Part shown: positions 9,555 to 17,500 of the stretch, piece after piece
How positions within the stretch are numbered: position 1 is the stretch's first letter
Layout of the letters: every line of letters starts with the position of its first letter
Source: Streptomyces sp. SID12488
Lineage (GTDB): Bacteria; Actinomycetota; Actinomycetes; Streptomycetales; Streptomycetaceae
DNA: 64,000 nt
Assembly (NCBI RefSeq): GCF_010548275.1
Contig: NZ_JAAGLT010000030.1
Coordinates: 1 to 64,000 of the forward strand
Direction: 5' to 3'
Notes under the pieces: generated by a model
Databases searched by the model: none
What the model was told of the DNA's origin: nothing
What the model saw: only the letters and a program-made list of their open reading frames with translations
Made by a program: the position numbers and the translations under genes

Positions 9555-9667
9555 GGGTACTCCGGTGAGGGACGTGCGGGCCCGTCGGGGAAAGGCCCGC
9601 GGGCACATTCCCCGAAGCGTGCTCCTGTCACGGCGGCTCCACACCCCCCACGGGGGCAGGTGCCCTC
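9552..9667 (-). promoter_or_regulatory. structured leader, copy 2
   Basis: An imperfect direct repeat of the ATP-grasp leader at 9038-9151. It shares the ends CATGGGTACTCCG and CAGGTGCCCTC. On the minus strand it folds into the same hairpin at 9609-9571: an outer helix of four pairs including one G-U, the same GCCC bulge, a 7-bp inner helix (GCGGGCC/GGCCCGC) and an 11-nt loop. Relative to copy 1, one A-U pair in the inner helix has become G-C on both sides. It precedes the broken ORF at 9554. Confidence 0.5.
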
Positions 9668-9911
9668 ACGGTCCTCGGCGCCCTCCCGGGAGCGGCCCGC
9701 GCACCCGGCCCACGTGGCCGCCGCGGCCGGAAGCCGTGCCCCGTGAACGCGTGACTACGCACAGCGCCCCCGGCGCGGCACAATACTGCCGATACGACCG
9801 TCAAGCAGACGCGGTACGTCCCGCAGCTCCGGGCCGAGGGCACGAAAGCATCCGAACCCGGCGGCCTCCCTCACCTCCCCGCGGCCGCGCGCCGTGGGAG
9901 ATCGGAGAACA

Positions 9912-10535
9912 GTGCCCGGCCACAACCGGCTCCCCCGGCCGCTCCAGTCCTTCGTCGAGGAACTGGCGCTGTGCGTGGCGACCAACGGCGACAAGGGACC
10001 CGCGCTGCTGTGGCCCGAGGACGCGGAGTCGCTGCCCGCGCTGCTCCGGCTGTGGCCGCCGGCCGAACTCGGCGACGGCGGCACGGCCTCGCCGGACGGG
10101 CCGGTACGCACCTCGGCCGGGCCCGCGGCCGACCGGCTGACGGCCGCGCTCGGCACCCTGCTGGGGCTGCACGTGGTGGCGTACCGCCATTTCCTGACGG
10201 CTCGTCAGTCCAGCCCACCGCACGCGTCCGGGCCCGCCGAGCGCACCCTCACCGTCCTGGAGAGCGCCTGCCGCTGCGGGCTCTCCAGGACGACCGGGGG
10301 CCCGCGCCGGGCCGCCGCCCCGGACGGCACGGACGGCGTCGACGGCCCGGTTGCGGCACTGGGGGGCGACACCCTCGAAGCGGTGGCGCAGGAGGACGGC
10401 GCCCTCGAAGAGGTGCTATCCCTGCGGCTGCGGGCGGGCGACACACTCTTCGTCCCCAGGGGCTACACCTACCGCCTGTCGGACGTGCACACCCCCACCG
10501 TGCTGCTGGAGCTCGTCCTGGGCGATCCGGTCTGA
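9912..10535 (+). CDS. cupin/JmjC-like hypothetical protein
   Basis: A roughly 207-aa soluble protein divergent from the ATP-grasp region. The only recognisable part is the C-terminus, LSLRLRAGDTLFVPRGYTYRLSD, followed by VLLELVL. It resembles the second half of a cupin or JmjC-like beta-barrel (GD.LF.P.G..H), but the metal-binding His is Tyr (GYTY), so iron binding is doubtful. The N-terminal half (FVEELALCVATNGDKG) is unassigned. The GTG at 9912 has GGAG 4 nt upstream, which is tight. A GTG at 9894 in the same frame is the alternative start. Its stop lies 13 bp from the stop of the convergent LuxR-type gene. Its role in the module is unknown. Confidence 0.6.
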   Translation: MPGHNRLPRPLQSFVEELALCVATNGDKGPALLWPEDAESLPALLRLWPPAELGDGGTASPDGPVRTSAGPAADRLTAALGTLLGLHVVAYRHFLTARQSSPPHASGPAERTLTVLESACRCGLSRTTGGPRRAAAPDGTDGVDGPVAALGGDTLEAVAQEDGALEEVLSLRLRAGDTLFVPRGYTYRLSDVHTPTVLLELVLGDPV

Positions 10536-10548
10536 CCCGCGCGCCCGG

Positions 10549-11676
10549 TCAGGATACGGCTGGTGCGCCGACGCCGTCCCCGGCGCCCGTGGGGTTCCCG
10601 GGGTTCCCGGACGGTTCCTCGTCGCAGGCGAGCAGACCGCGCGTGGCCACGGCCACGCCCGCCTGGAAACGGCTCTCCGCGCCCAGGGTCTGCATGATGT
10701 CGGCGATGTGTTTGCGTGTCGTCCGGAGCGACATCCCGAGCCTCCGGGCGATCGTCTCGTCCTTCAGGCCGGTCGCGAGCAGGCGCAGGATCGTGCGGTC
10801 CAGGTCCTTGGCGACCGCCTCGAGACCGTCGGCCGCGGCGTCGGAGAACGGCTGGGCCTGCGACCACGTCTGCTCGAACAGCTCGCACAGGAAGTGCACG
10901 ATCGACGGTTCGCGGATGACGACCGCGCCCCAGTTGCCGTGCCGGTCGGGCAAGAAGGCCAGTTCCCGGTCGAAGACGATGAGCCGGCCGAACAGCTGGT
11001 GGGCGGTGCGGTACTGGGCGCCGAGGGCACTGGCCGTGGCCACGTACGCCTGGCTGGGGCCGTTGAACCGCGCGGTGTGGTGGTAGAGGGTGCGGATGCT
11101 CACCCCGCGGGCGAGGAGTTCGCTGTCCCGGGCCAGCGCGTCCTTGAGGACCTCCGGCGCCCGGGTGCCCCCCGGCTGGACGGTGATCATTTCCTCGCGG
11201 CACCGCTCCGCGGCCCGGTTCAGGGCCGCCCGCACCTCGGTCAGACCCGGGATGGTCTGGAGTTCGGCGGGCGCACCCCGCAGCCCCTCCTCGTAGTGCT
11301 CGGCCAGTTGGGCGAACTGGTCACGGAAGGCCCGTAGCCGGGTCTGCTGTTGACGGATCGTTTCCTCCAGAGGGCCGGTGACCACGGCGGCCACCAGGTG
11401 CGGGTCGACCGCCCACACCCGGCCGCCGTCGCCTTCACCAGGGTCCTCGGACTGCACCAGGCCCAGCCCCACCCCGCCCTGGTGGGGCTGCACCAGGCCC
11501 AGCCCCATCAGGGCGTCCACGGCCTCCTGGGCCTGCTCCCGGTCGAGGCCGAGATCCTGGGCCATCCGGGCGAGGCTGAGCCGGCCGTGTAACGCGAGCC
11601 ACCGGTAGACCTCCACCTCCGCGGCGCTGAGCTGGTTCCCCGCAGTGAACAGGTCGTCACTCGCCTGCTGACCCAC
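10549..11676 (-). CDS. TrmB/LuxR-type transcriptional regulator (contains a TTA codon)
   Basis: A 375-aa regulator with two DNA-binding-like regions. The N-terminus is a TrmB-like winged helix (LSAAEVEVYRWLALHGRLS, then MAQDLGLDREQAQEAVDAL). The middle is an effector-like domain. The C-terminus has a LuxR HTH (ILRLLATGLKDETIARRLG then SLRTTRKHIADIMQTLG). This architecture is common among regulators of Streptomyces biosynthetic clusters. It starts with a GTG at 11676. Codon 29 is TTA (11590-11592), predicting bldA-dependent translation and late expression. It probably controls the neighbouring module and may bind the paired CTCGTACGAC sites upstream, which is inference. Confidence 0.85.
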   Translation of the reverse strand: MGQQASDDLFTAGNQLSAAEVEVYRWLALHGRLSLARMAQDLGLDREQAQEAVDALMGLGLVQPHQGGVGLGLVQSEDPGEGDGGRVWAVDPHLVAAVVTGPLEETIRQQQTRLRAFRDQFAQLAEHYEEGLRGAPAELQTIPGLTEVRAALNRAAERCREEMITVQPGGTRAPEVLKDALARDSELLARGVSIRTLYHHTARFNGPSQAYVATASALGAQYRTAHQLFGRLIVFDRELAFLPDRHGNWGAVVIREPSIVHFLCELFEQTWSQAQPFSDAAADGLEAVAKDLDRTILRLLATGLKDETIARRLGMSLRTTRKHIADIMQTLGAESRFQAGVAVATRGLLACDEEPSGNPGNPTGAGDGVGAPAVS

Positions 11677-12164
11677 ATCTACCCCCGCCTGTGCTGCCTC
11701 GTGCCGCGGCTGCGCGCCACGTTCTGGTCCCCCGGTTTCACTCTGACCGTCTCCGCTGCCGGATTCCGCCGCCTTCCGCCCGTCACCCGCCCGGTGCCGA
11801 GTTCTCCTCGTACGACTCTTCTCGTACGACGGGACACGTCGAAAGCAGTGGATCGCGGTGACCTGCGGTGCAAGGCAATCCTAAGGCGGCGGGCACGGCC
11901 GGCGGTGGCGTGGCTCTCTTCACACCCGTTCCGACGCCCCTCGCCCCGGACGTCCTACGAACTCCCCATGTTTTCACGCAGGTTGCGCCTACCCGGGGTC
12001 GGCGCGCCGCGGCCTGTCGATCCCACCCGATCGAACGTGGTGGCCGCCCTCCCGCACTGCCGACAGTGATCGTCAGCCCTTCGGCCCGCCCAATCGTCCC
12101 CTGTCCCCCCGTTCCCCGGCCCGTGCGCCCACGGGTGTCCGGGGCACCCCCAGTGGAGCCACCC
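11677..12164. promoter_or_regulatory. divergent control region with paired CTCGTACGAC sites
   Basis: This 488-bp gap lies between the divergent LuxR-type regulator and the ABC importer. It contains no ORF I would support. Two perfect copies of CTCGTACGAC at 11807-11816 and 11821-11830 are spaced 14 bp start to start. Each has the palindromic core CGTACG, which makes them a possible operator. No confident promoter hexamers were found. Confidence 0.4.
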
Positions 12165-13166
12165 ATGCAGCGACCCCCAGGTACGATCGCGGCCCCGGCC
12201 GACCCCGCCGACCGGCGCGCGGATCCACCGCCCCCGGCGGACAAGAGCGGGGACCCTGGGACGGCCCGGGTGCTGCCGCTGCGCCACCCCGGCCGCTGGC
12301 TCGCCACCGCCGTGGTGACCGTGCTGGCCGCCCAGTTCGTCCACGGTCTGGTGACCAACCCCTTCTACCAGTGGGACCGATTCGGCTACTGGATCCTGCG
12401 CCCCGCCGTCCTCGACGGGCTGGTCATCACCCTCGAAGTCACCTCCCTCAGCGCCGTGTTCGGTCTCCTGGGCGGCATCGTGCTGGCCCTGTGCCGGCTC
12501 TCCCGCAGCCCGGTAACGCGCGCCGTGTCCTGGACCTACATCTGGCTGCTGCGCTCCGTCCCGCTGATCGTGGTGCTGCTCTTCCTGTACAACTTCAGCG
12601 CCCTGTACCGCACGCTGAGCCTCGGCATACCGTTCGGCCCGGCGTTCTTCACCTTCGACGAGTCCCGGCTCGCCACCGACATGGCCGTGGCCGTCTTCGG
12701 CCTCAGCCTCACCGAGGCCGCCTACGCCGCCGAGGTGGTCCGCGGCGGCATTCTCTCCGTCGACCAAGGCCAGCACGAGGCCGCCGCCGCGCTCGGGCTG
12801 CCCAGGACGTATCAGTTCCGTCGGATCGTCTTCCCCCAAGCGCTGCGGTCGATCACCCCGAACTACGTGAACCAGCTCGTCGGCCTCATCAAGAGCACCT
12901 CGCTGGTCTTCTACGTCTCCCTGCTCGACCTCTTCGGCACCGTGTCGAGCCTGGGCAGCACCTACCCCGGTGACATCGTGCCGCTGCTGATGGTGGCCAC
13001 CGTCTGGTACCTGGTGCTCACCAGCCTGCTGTCGGTCGTCCAGTTCTACGTGGAACGCCACTTCTCCCGCGGTGCCCTGCGCGCCCTGCCGCCCACCCCG
13101 CTGCAGAACACCCGCTCCGCCCTGCGGAATCTGCGCACCCACCTGCGCAAGGAGTCCCTCGCATGA
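12165..13166 (+). CDS. polar amino acid ABC transporter permease
   Basis: A 333-aa inner-membrane permease of the HisM/GlnP type. After a Pro-rich cytoplasmic extension of about 50 residues there are around five membrane helices, including LDGLVITLEVTSLSAVFGLL and WLLRSVPLIVVLLFLYNF. The EAA loop that docks the ATPase is visible as QHEAAAALGLPRTYQFRRIV followed by FPQALR. I start at the ATG at 12165 with GGAG 7 nt upstream; an open frame extends further but has no ribosome site. The stop overlaps the ATPase start (ATGA). It forms one importer with the next two genes. The substrate is probably a polar amino acid or small conjugate. Confidence 0.92.
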   Translation: MQRPPGTIAAPADPADRRADPPPPADKSGDPGTARVLPLRHPGRWLATAVVTVLAAQFVHGLVTNPFYQWDRFGYWILRPAVLDGLVITLEVTSLSAVFGLLGGIVLALCRLSRSPVTRAVSWTYIWLLRSVPLIVVLLFLYNFSALYRTLSLGIPFGPAFFTFDESRLATDMAVAVFGLSLTEAAYAAEVVRGGILSVDQGQHEAAAALGLPRTYQFRRIVFPQALRSITPNYVNQLVGLIKSTSLVFYVSLLDLFGTVSSLGSTYPGDIVPLLMVATVWYLVLTSLLSVVQFYVERHFSRGALRALPPTPLQNTRSALRNLRTHLRKESLA

Positions 13167-13957
13167 CCCCCACCGCCACCGGCGCTCCGGCCCCGCAGCC
13201 CGCCGCGGTCGAGGTGCGCGGCGTACGCAAACGCTTCGCCGCCCACACCGTCCTGGACGGCGTCGACCTCAGTGTGCGCCCCGGCGAGGTCACCGTGATC
13301 CTGGGCCCCTCCGGCTCCGGCAAGTCCACCCTGCTACGCGTCATCAACCACCTGGAGAAGCCCGACGCCGGCCATGTGGAGGTGGGCGGCGAACCGGTCG
13401 GCGTCCGCCGCAGCGGCCGGCACTTCAAGGAGCTGAGCGAGCGTGCCGTGCTGGCCCAGCGCACCCGTATCGGCTTCGTCTTCCAGAACTTCAACCTGTT
13501 CCCGCATCTGACCGCCCTGGACAACGTGGCCGCCGCACCCGTGGCCACCGGTCGGCTGACGCGGCCGCAGTCGCGCGAGCGGGCCCGTGAACTGCTCGGC
13601 CGGGTCGGACTCGCCGACAAGGCCGACGCCTATCCGCGCCAGCTCTCCGGCGGGCAGCAGCAGCGCGTGGCCATCGCCCGCGCGCTCGCCCTGGATCCCA
13701 GCCTCATCCTCTTCGACGAGCCCACCTCCGCCCTCGACCCCGAGCTGGTCGGCGAGGTTCTCCAGGTCATCAAGGACCTAGCGAACGGCGGCACCACGCT
13801 CCTCGTGGTGACCCACGAGATCGGCTTCGCCCGCGAGGCCGCCGACCGCGTCCTCTTCTTCGACCGGGGCCGCATCGTCGAGGACGGCACCCCCGCCGAG
13901 GTGCTGGACCGCCCGCGCCACGAGCGCACCCGCCACTTCCTCAGCCGCGTGCTCTGA
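13163..13957 (+). CDS. amino acid ABC transporter ATP-binding protein
   Basis: A 264-aa ATPase of the GlnQ/HisP family. Visible motifs are Walker A (GPSGSGKST), a Q-loop (FVFQNFNLFPHLTALDN), the signature LSGGQQQRVAIARALA, Walker B (LILFDEPTSALDPE) and the H-loop (VVTHEIGFAREA). Its start overlaps the permease stop by 4 bp. The Ala/Pro-rich first 15 residues precede the nucleotide-binding domain. It energises the importer encoded with 12165-13166 and 14056-15066. Confidence 0.95.
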   Translation: MTPTATGAPAPQPAAVEVRGVRKRFAAHTVLDGVDLSVRPGEVTVILGPSGSGKSTLLRVINHLEKPDAGHVEVGGEPVGVRRSGRHFKELSERAVLAQRTRIGFVFQNFNLFPHLTALDNVAAAPVATGRLTRPQSRERARELLGRVGLADKADAYPRQLSGGQQQRVAIARALALDPSLILFDEPTSALDPELVGEVLQVIKDLANGGTTLLVVTHEIGFAREAADRVLFFDRGRIVEDGTPAEVLDRPRHERTRHFLSRVL

Positions 13958-14055
13958 AGACCGTCGTGGTTCTGCGACGCCTGCCGCCACCCTCCCACCC
14001 GTTCCCCGGCGGGCCAGCCGGCCCGCCGGCCGTCCACCACACGACCAGGACCGCC

Positions 14056-15066
14056 ATGCACACTTCCCGTCCCCGTTCCGTCCCCCGCTGGCGCGCTCTC
14101 GCCGCTGCCGCCGGGCTCTCCCTCGCCGTGGCCCTCACCGGGTGCGGCGCCGGTACCGACGCCGCCCGGGCCGACGCCGCGGGCACCGTCACCGTGGGTC
14201 GCTTCTCCAACGGCGCCGCCACCGAGACCGCGCTGAGGATCGCCGAGGTGAAGTCGATCAGCGCGGAACTGCCCGAGGAGGTCGCCCGCACCGGGAAGCT
14301 CGCCATCGGCCTGGGCGGACTGCCCGACGGGATCGCCCCTCTGGTCTTCACCGGCGACGACCAGAGGACCGCCACCGGCGCCGAGCCCGACCTCGGCCGC
14401 ATGGTCGCCGCCGTCCTCGGTCTTGAGGCGGAGGTCACCAACGCCACCTGGGACAACATGTTCGTCGGCCTCGACAGCGGCAAGGTCGACGTGGCGTTCT
14501 CCAGCGTCACCGTCACCGAGGAGCGTAAGAAGAAGTACGACTTCGTCGCCTACCGCAAGGACGACCTCGCCTTCGAGGTGACGAAGAACAGCGACTGGCG
14601 CTTCGACGACTGGCACAGCCTGGCCGGCCGCACCGTGGCCGTCGGCGCGGGCACCAACCAGGAGAAGATCCTCCTCGGCTGGAAGAAGAAACTGGCGGCC
14701 GAGGACGAGGACCTCACCGTCAAGTACTTCCCGAACAACAACAGCCTCTATCTGGCCCTCGGCGGCGGCCGCATCGACGCCCACTTCGGGCCCAATCCGA
14801 CGGTCGCCTACCACGCCACCCAGACCGCGGGGACCCCGAACGCCACCCGCAACGCGGGCACCGTCTCCGGGGCGGGCGACACCCTCCAGGGGCTGATCGG
14901 CGCCACCACGGCCAAGGGCGACGGGCTGGCCGCGCCGATCGCGAAGGCGGTCCAGTACCTCATCGACCATGGCCAGTACGTCTCCTGGCTCAAGGCCTGG
15001 CACCTGTCCGACGAGGCCGTGGAGAAAGCCGAGACCAACCCGCCGGGGCTCCCCGAGGGATCCTGA
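14056..15066 (+). CDS. amino acid ABC transporter substrate-binding lipoprotein
   Basis: A 336-aa lipoprotein. The signal ends in the lipobox LTGC at about residues 27-30. The body has the SBP family 3 fold, with signatures such as GAEPDLGRMVAAVLGLEAEV, SGKVDVAFSSVTVTEERKKK and DSLAGRTVAVGAGTNQ-like segments before the second lobe. It captures the ligand for the permease and ATPase upstream, about 100 bp away. I start at the ATG at 14056; an upstream in-frame start at 13966 would spoil the signal peptide. Ligand identity cannot be read from the sequence. Confidence 0.92.
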   Translation: MHTSRPRSVPRWRALAAAAGLSLAVALTGCGAGTDAARADAAGTVTVGRFSNGAATETALRIAEVKSISAELPEEVARTGKLAIGLGGLPDGIAPLVFTGDDQRTATGAEPDLGRMVAAVLGLEAEVTNATWDNMFVGLDSGKVDVAFSSVTVTEERKKKYDFVAYRKDDLAFEVTKNSDWRFDDWHSLAGRTVAVGAGTNQEKILLGWKKKLAAEDEDLTVKYFPNNNSLYLALGGGRIDAHFGPNPTVAYHATQTAGTPNATRNAGTVSGAGDTLQGLIGATTAKGDGLAAPIAKAVQYLIDHGQYVSWLKAWHLSDEAVEKAETNPPGLPEGS

Positions 15067-15446
15067 CCCGGTCCGCCGCGCAGGACGCGGACACGCTGGT
15101 GCGCGCCGGCGGACGGATCCGGTGGCGCGCACGGGAGCGGGGCGGCCGGTGGCGGGAGACCTCCCACCCGCATCGGCCGCCCTCCTCCGAGGGGTCAGCC
15201 GGTCGAGGACACGAAGGTCGAGGGGGAACCAGGTGGCGGAGCCCCGGTCCTCCCTCGACCGGTTCAGCACGGCGGACGCGGCGATCAGCGCTCGGTCGTC
15301 CCCGACGTCGTTGGCGCAAGGCCTCACGCTCGGCCGCTGGAAACAAGGTCGCCGCCCGCCGATCACGCGGGGACCGCTCGCCGTCAGCCGCAGCTCGACG
15401 TGAAGCACCCCCAGCTCCGGCCCAGAGCCCGGACTGCGGCGGCCAC
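15067..15446. other. gene-poor junction, possible gene fragment on the minus strand
   Basis: No intact gene is visible in this 380-bp stretch. On the minus strand, 15408-15193 reads as a protein-like stretch of about 72 codons (from MLHVELRLTASG to WFPLDLRVLDRL) before losing coding character. I do not recognise it. It sits where the N-terminal half of the radical-SAM gene should be, so it may be inserted or rearranged material. Confidence 0.35.
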
Positions 15447-15950
15447 GACCCCTTCAACTTCACCGACCCCGACCTGTGGCGCACGGTGGAGCCGGGCGCC
15501 CCCGCTCCGGAACGGCGCCTGGACGTCGTACGGGCACTGGGCGAGCACGGCATCGGCTGCGGGGTGCTGATGGCGCCGGTGCTCCCCTTTCTCAGCGACG
15601 ACCCGACCCAACTGCGGGCCACCGTGCGGGCGATCGCCGCCTCCGGGGCGACCTCCGTGACCCCGCTGGTGCTGCATCTGCGTCCCGGCGCCCGCGAGTG
15701 GTACATGGCCTGGCTCGGGCACCATCACCCGCATCTGGTGCGCCGGTGCGAGCGGTTGTACGCGGAGGGCGCCTACGCCCCCAAGTGGTACCAGCGCCGG
15801 ATCACCCGCCAGGTCCACGAGCTGGCCCAGGAGTACGGAATGGGCCCCACGCGCGCGGGGATGCCGCGCAGGGCTCCGGCACCCACCGAGCCCGATCCCG
15901 CCGGACCCGGTACCGAGGCACCCGAGCCGGTCCAGCTGACTCTTCTCTGA
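15447..15950 (+). pseudogene. truncated Rv2578c-family radical SAM protein
   Basis: The frame from about 15447 to the stop at 15950 matches the C-terminal half of Rv2578c-type radical SAM proteins: FTDPDLWRTVEPGAPAP, GIGCGVLMAPVLPFLSDD, TSVTPLVLHLRPGAREW and ERLYAEGAYAPKWYQRR. Intact members are about 340 aa and carry the CxxxCxxC iron-sulfur motif near the N-terminus. Here that half is absent, and the frame upstream of 15447 is not protein-like. No start codon with a ribosome site precedes the homologous part. I therefore call it a 5'-truncated pseudogene. The C-terminal ending EPVQLTLL looks natural, so the loss is at the 5' side. Confidence 0.8.
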
Positions 15951-15962
15951 AAGAGTGCCGCC

Positions 15963-16490
15963 ATGAACGACCGGATCCTCGTGCGCGAGATGACCCTCGA
16001 CGACTGCGACCGCGTGTCCGAGATACGTATCCGAGGCTGGCAGCACGCCTACAAGGGCCTGATGCCGCAGTCGCATCTCGACGCCCTCAGCATCGCCGAG
16101 GACGCCGAGCGCCGGCGGACGTTCTTCGTGCGGGCCGGGTCGGAGGTCGTCGACCTGGTCGCGGAACGGGCCGGCGAGGTCGTCGGCTGGGCCTGTCACG
16201 GGCCCTACCGGGACGGTGAGATCCGCACCGACGACGCCGAGTTGTACGCGATCTACGTGGACGCCGCGCAGTTCGGCGCCGGAGTCGGGCAGGCGCTGCT
16301 GCGGGAGGCGGTCCGCCGGTGCGCCGATGCCAAGCACCCGCGCATGCTCCTGTGGGTTCTCAAGGGCAACGAACGCGCCCGGCGGTTCTACGAGCGGGCG
16401 GGGTTCGCGGCCGACGGCGCCGAGGAGCCCTTCGACGTGGACGGGGTCGCCGTACCGGAGGTGCGGTACGTGCGGGAACTGCTCGGCTGA
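15963..16490 (+). CDS. GNAT family N-acetyltransferase
   Basis: A 175-aa acetyltransferase with the GNAT core. VREMTLDDCDRVSEIRIRGW is the first strand and helix. AELYAIYVDAAQFGAGVGQA gives the acetyl-CoA-binding beta4 and a Q/GxGxG/A-like loop, and NERARRFYERAGF is the typical C-terminal motif. It starts at an ATG 13 bp after the pseudogene stop with a GAAAGAG-like ribosome site. The acetyl acceptor is unknown. Confidence 0.9.
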   Translation: MNDRILVREMTLDDCDRVSEIRIRGWQHAYKGLMPQSHLDALSIAEDAERRRTFFVRAGSEVVDLVAERAGEVVGWACHGPYRDGEIRTDDAELYAIYVDAAQFGAGVGQALLREAVRRCADAKHPRMLLWVLKGNERARRFYERAGFAADGAEEPFDVDGVAVPEVRYVRELLG

Positions 16491-16503
16491 CAGTTCCCCG
16501 GGT

Positions 16504-17085
16504 TCACCTCTGTCCGGGGATGCGCGCCAGCGCGTGCACCGCCGCCTCGGCGAGGGCCGGGTGTGCGAGGGCCTCGTTCAGGACAGGCGCCGCTCGCCGG
16601 TCCCCCAGCGTGCCCAGCGCCTCGACGCAGGCGAGCGCCACCCGCCGGTGGGGATCGTGCGGTTTCAGGCGGCGGGCCAGCGTGGTGATCAGCGCGGGCA
16701 CGGACTCGGGGGCGCGCAGCCGGCCCAGCAGCCGGACCGGGTGCAGGGCGTAGGCGACGCGCAGTTCGTTGGTCGCGAGGGCGGCTGCCGCGCGGGCCGT
16801 GCGCGGATCACCGAGGCGGGCCAGGGCGTACGCGGCGGAGGCGCAGCGCTGCGGGTCACGGTGGTTGAGGAGCAGGACGAGGGCCTCGAAGGCTCGCCGG
16901 TCCCCCGCGAGCCCCAGCCGGAAGGCGGCCAACTCCCTGGCCCACAGCGGCTGTCCGGGGGCGGTGAGGACATCGGCCAGCTCGTCGAGGCCGTCGGTCG
17001 CCACCAGTTGTTCGTATGCCTCCGAGGTATCCGCTCCGGCCTCGGCCCGTAAGCGCTCCGTGAGTGATCGCAACTCTTCGTCCAT
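16504..17085 (-). CDS. HEAT-repeat protein (contains a TTA codon)
   Basis: A 193-aa all-helical protein built of HEAT/PBS-lyase-type repeats. Recurring units such as RCASAAYALARLGDPRTARA, VALACVEALGTLGDRRAAPV and AEAAVHALARI end in similar positions. Proteins of this kind act as scaffolds or adoptive immunity proteins; no enzymatic motif is visible. Codon 12 is TTA (17050-17052), suggesting bldA-dependent expression. Its 3' end converges with the GNAT gene, with a 7-bp GC hairpin (16495-16520) at the junction. Confidence 0.8.
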   Translation of the reverse strand: MDEELRSLTERLRAEAGADTSEAYEQLVATDGLDELADVLTAPGQPLWARELAAFRLGLAGDRRAFEALVLLLNHRDPQRCASAAYALARLGDPRTARAAAALATNELRVAYALHPVRLLGRLRAPESVPALITTLARRLKPHDPHRRVALACVEALGTLGDRRAAPVLNEALAHPALAEAAVHALARIPGQR

Positions 17086-17191
17086 GATGCCGAGGTTAGG
17101 TGCGGGAGCGAGGCCGCGTGGGCAGGATCCCGGGACCTACATCACAAAGCCGGGGGCTGGCGCGCTCGTTACCCACCGGTTAAGCTCAGAC

Positions 17192-17212
17192 GAGCGAGTT
17201 ACCCACTCGCTT
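17192..17212. promoter_or_regulatory. inverted repeat upstream of the ethylmalonyl-CoA operon
   Basis: Within the 415-bp gap before the dehydrogenase gene, AGCGAGT (17193-17199) and ACTCGCT (17205-17211) form a perfect 7-bp-arm inverted repeat around TACCC. GTTACCCAC also occurs twice (17168-17176 and 17198-17206). This looks like a dimeric repressor site and is a candidate target of the TetR protein at 19479. The rest of the gap (17086-17500) shows no gene. Confidence 0.5.
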
Positions 17213-17500
17213 GCAATGCTTGCTGACGACGGCCTGGTGACGCAGCCGTCGTGAGCGCGACACGGCTTGGGACAGGGCCGGTCGGACCTCACCGTTCTCC
17301 GGGCGTGTGCACGCCCGCGACCACGGCACCGGGCGTGTGCGCTTCGCAGCCCGGCAACACCCGCACTCAGCGTTCCGCACTCCTCTTCTCGCACCCGGTG
17401 CGCCACCCACAGGGCTTCCCTGTTCTCAGGGTTCTCATGGCCTCCCTCCGGCGCACCCGGGCGCGCTCCCAGTCGTCACCCTCATTCCTGGAGTCCCGCG

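Noticed and set aside
9780..9804. Minus-strand promoter TTGACG ... TATTGT upstream of leader copy 2
   Set aside because: The spacer is only 13 bp, too short for a sigma-70-type promoter, and no better -10 box lies at 17-18 bp.
13630..15408. 592-codon minus-strand ORF opposite the ABC ATPase and binding-protein genes
   Set aside because: It is the antisense shadow of two clear genes. Its translation is Gly/Ala/Arg/Val low-complexity typical of GC-rich frame shadows. Only its first 72 codons (15408-15193) fall in a gap and look protein-like.
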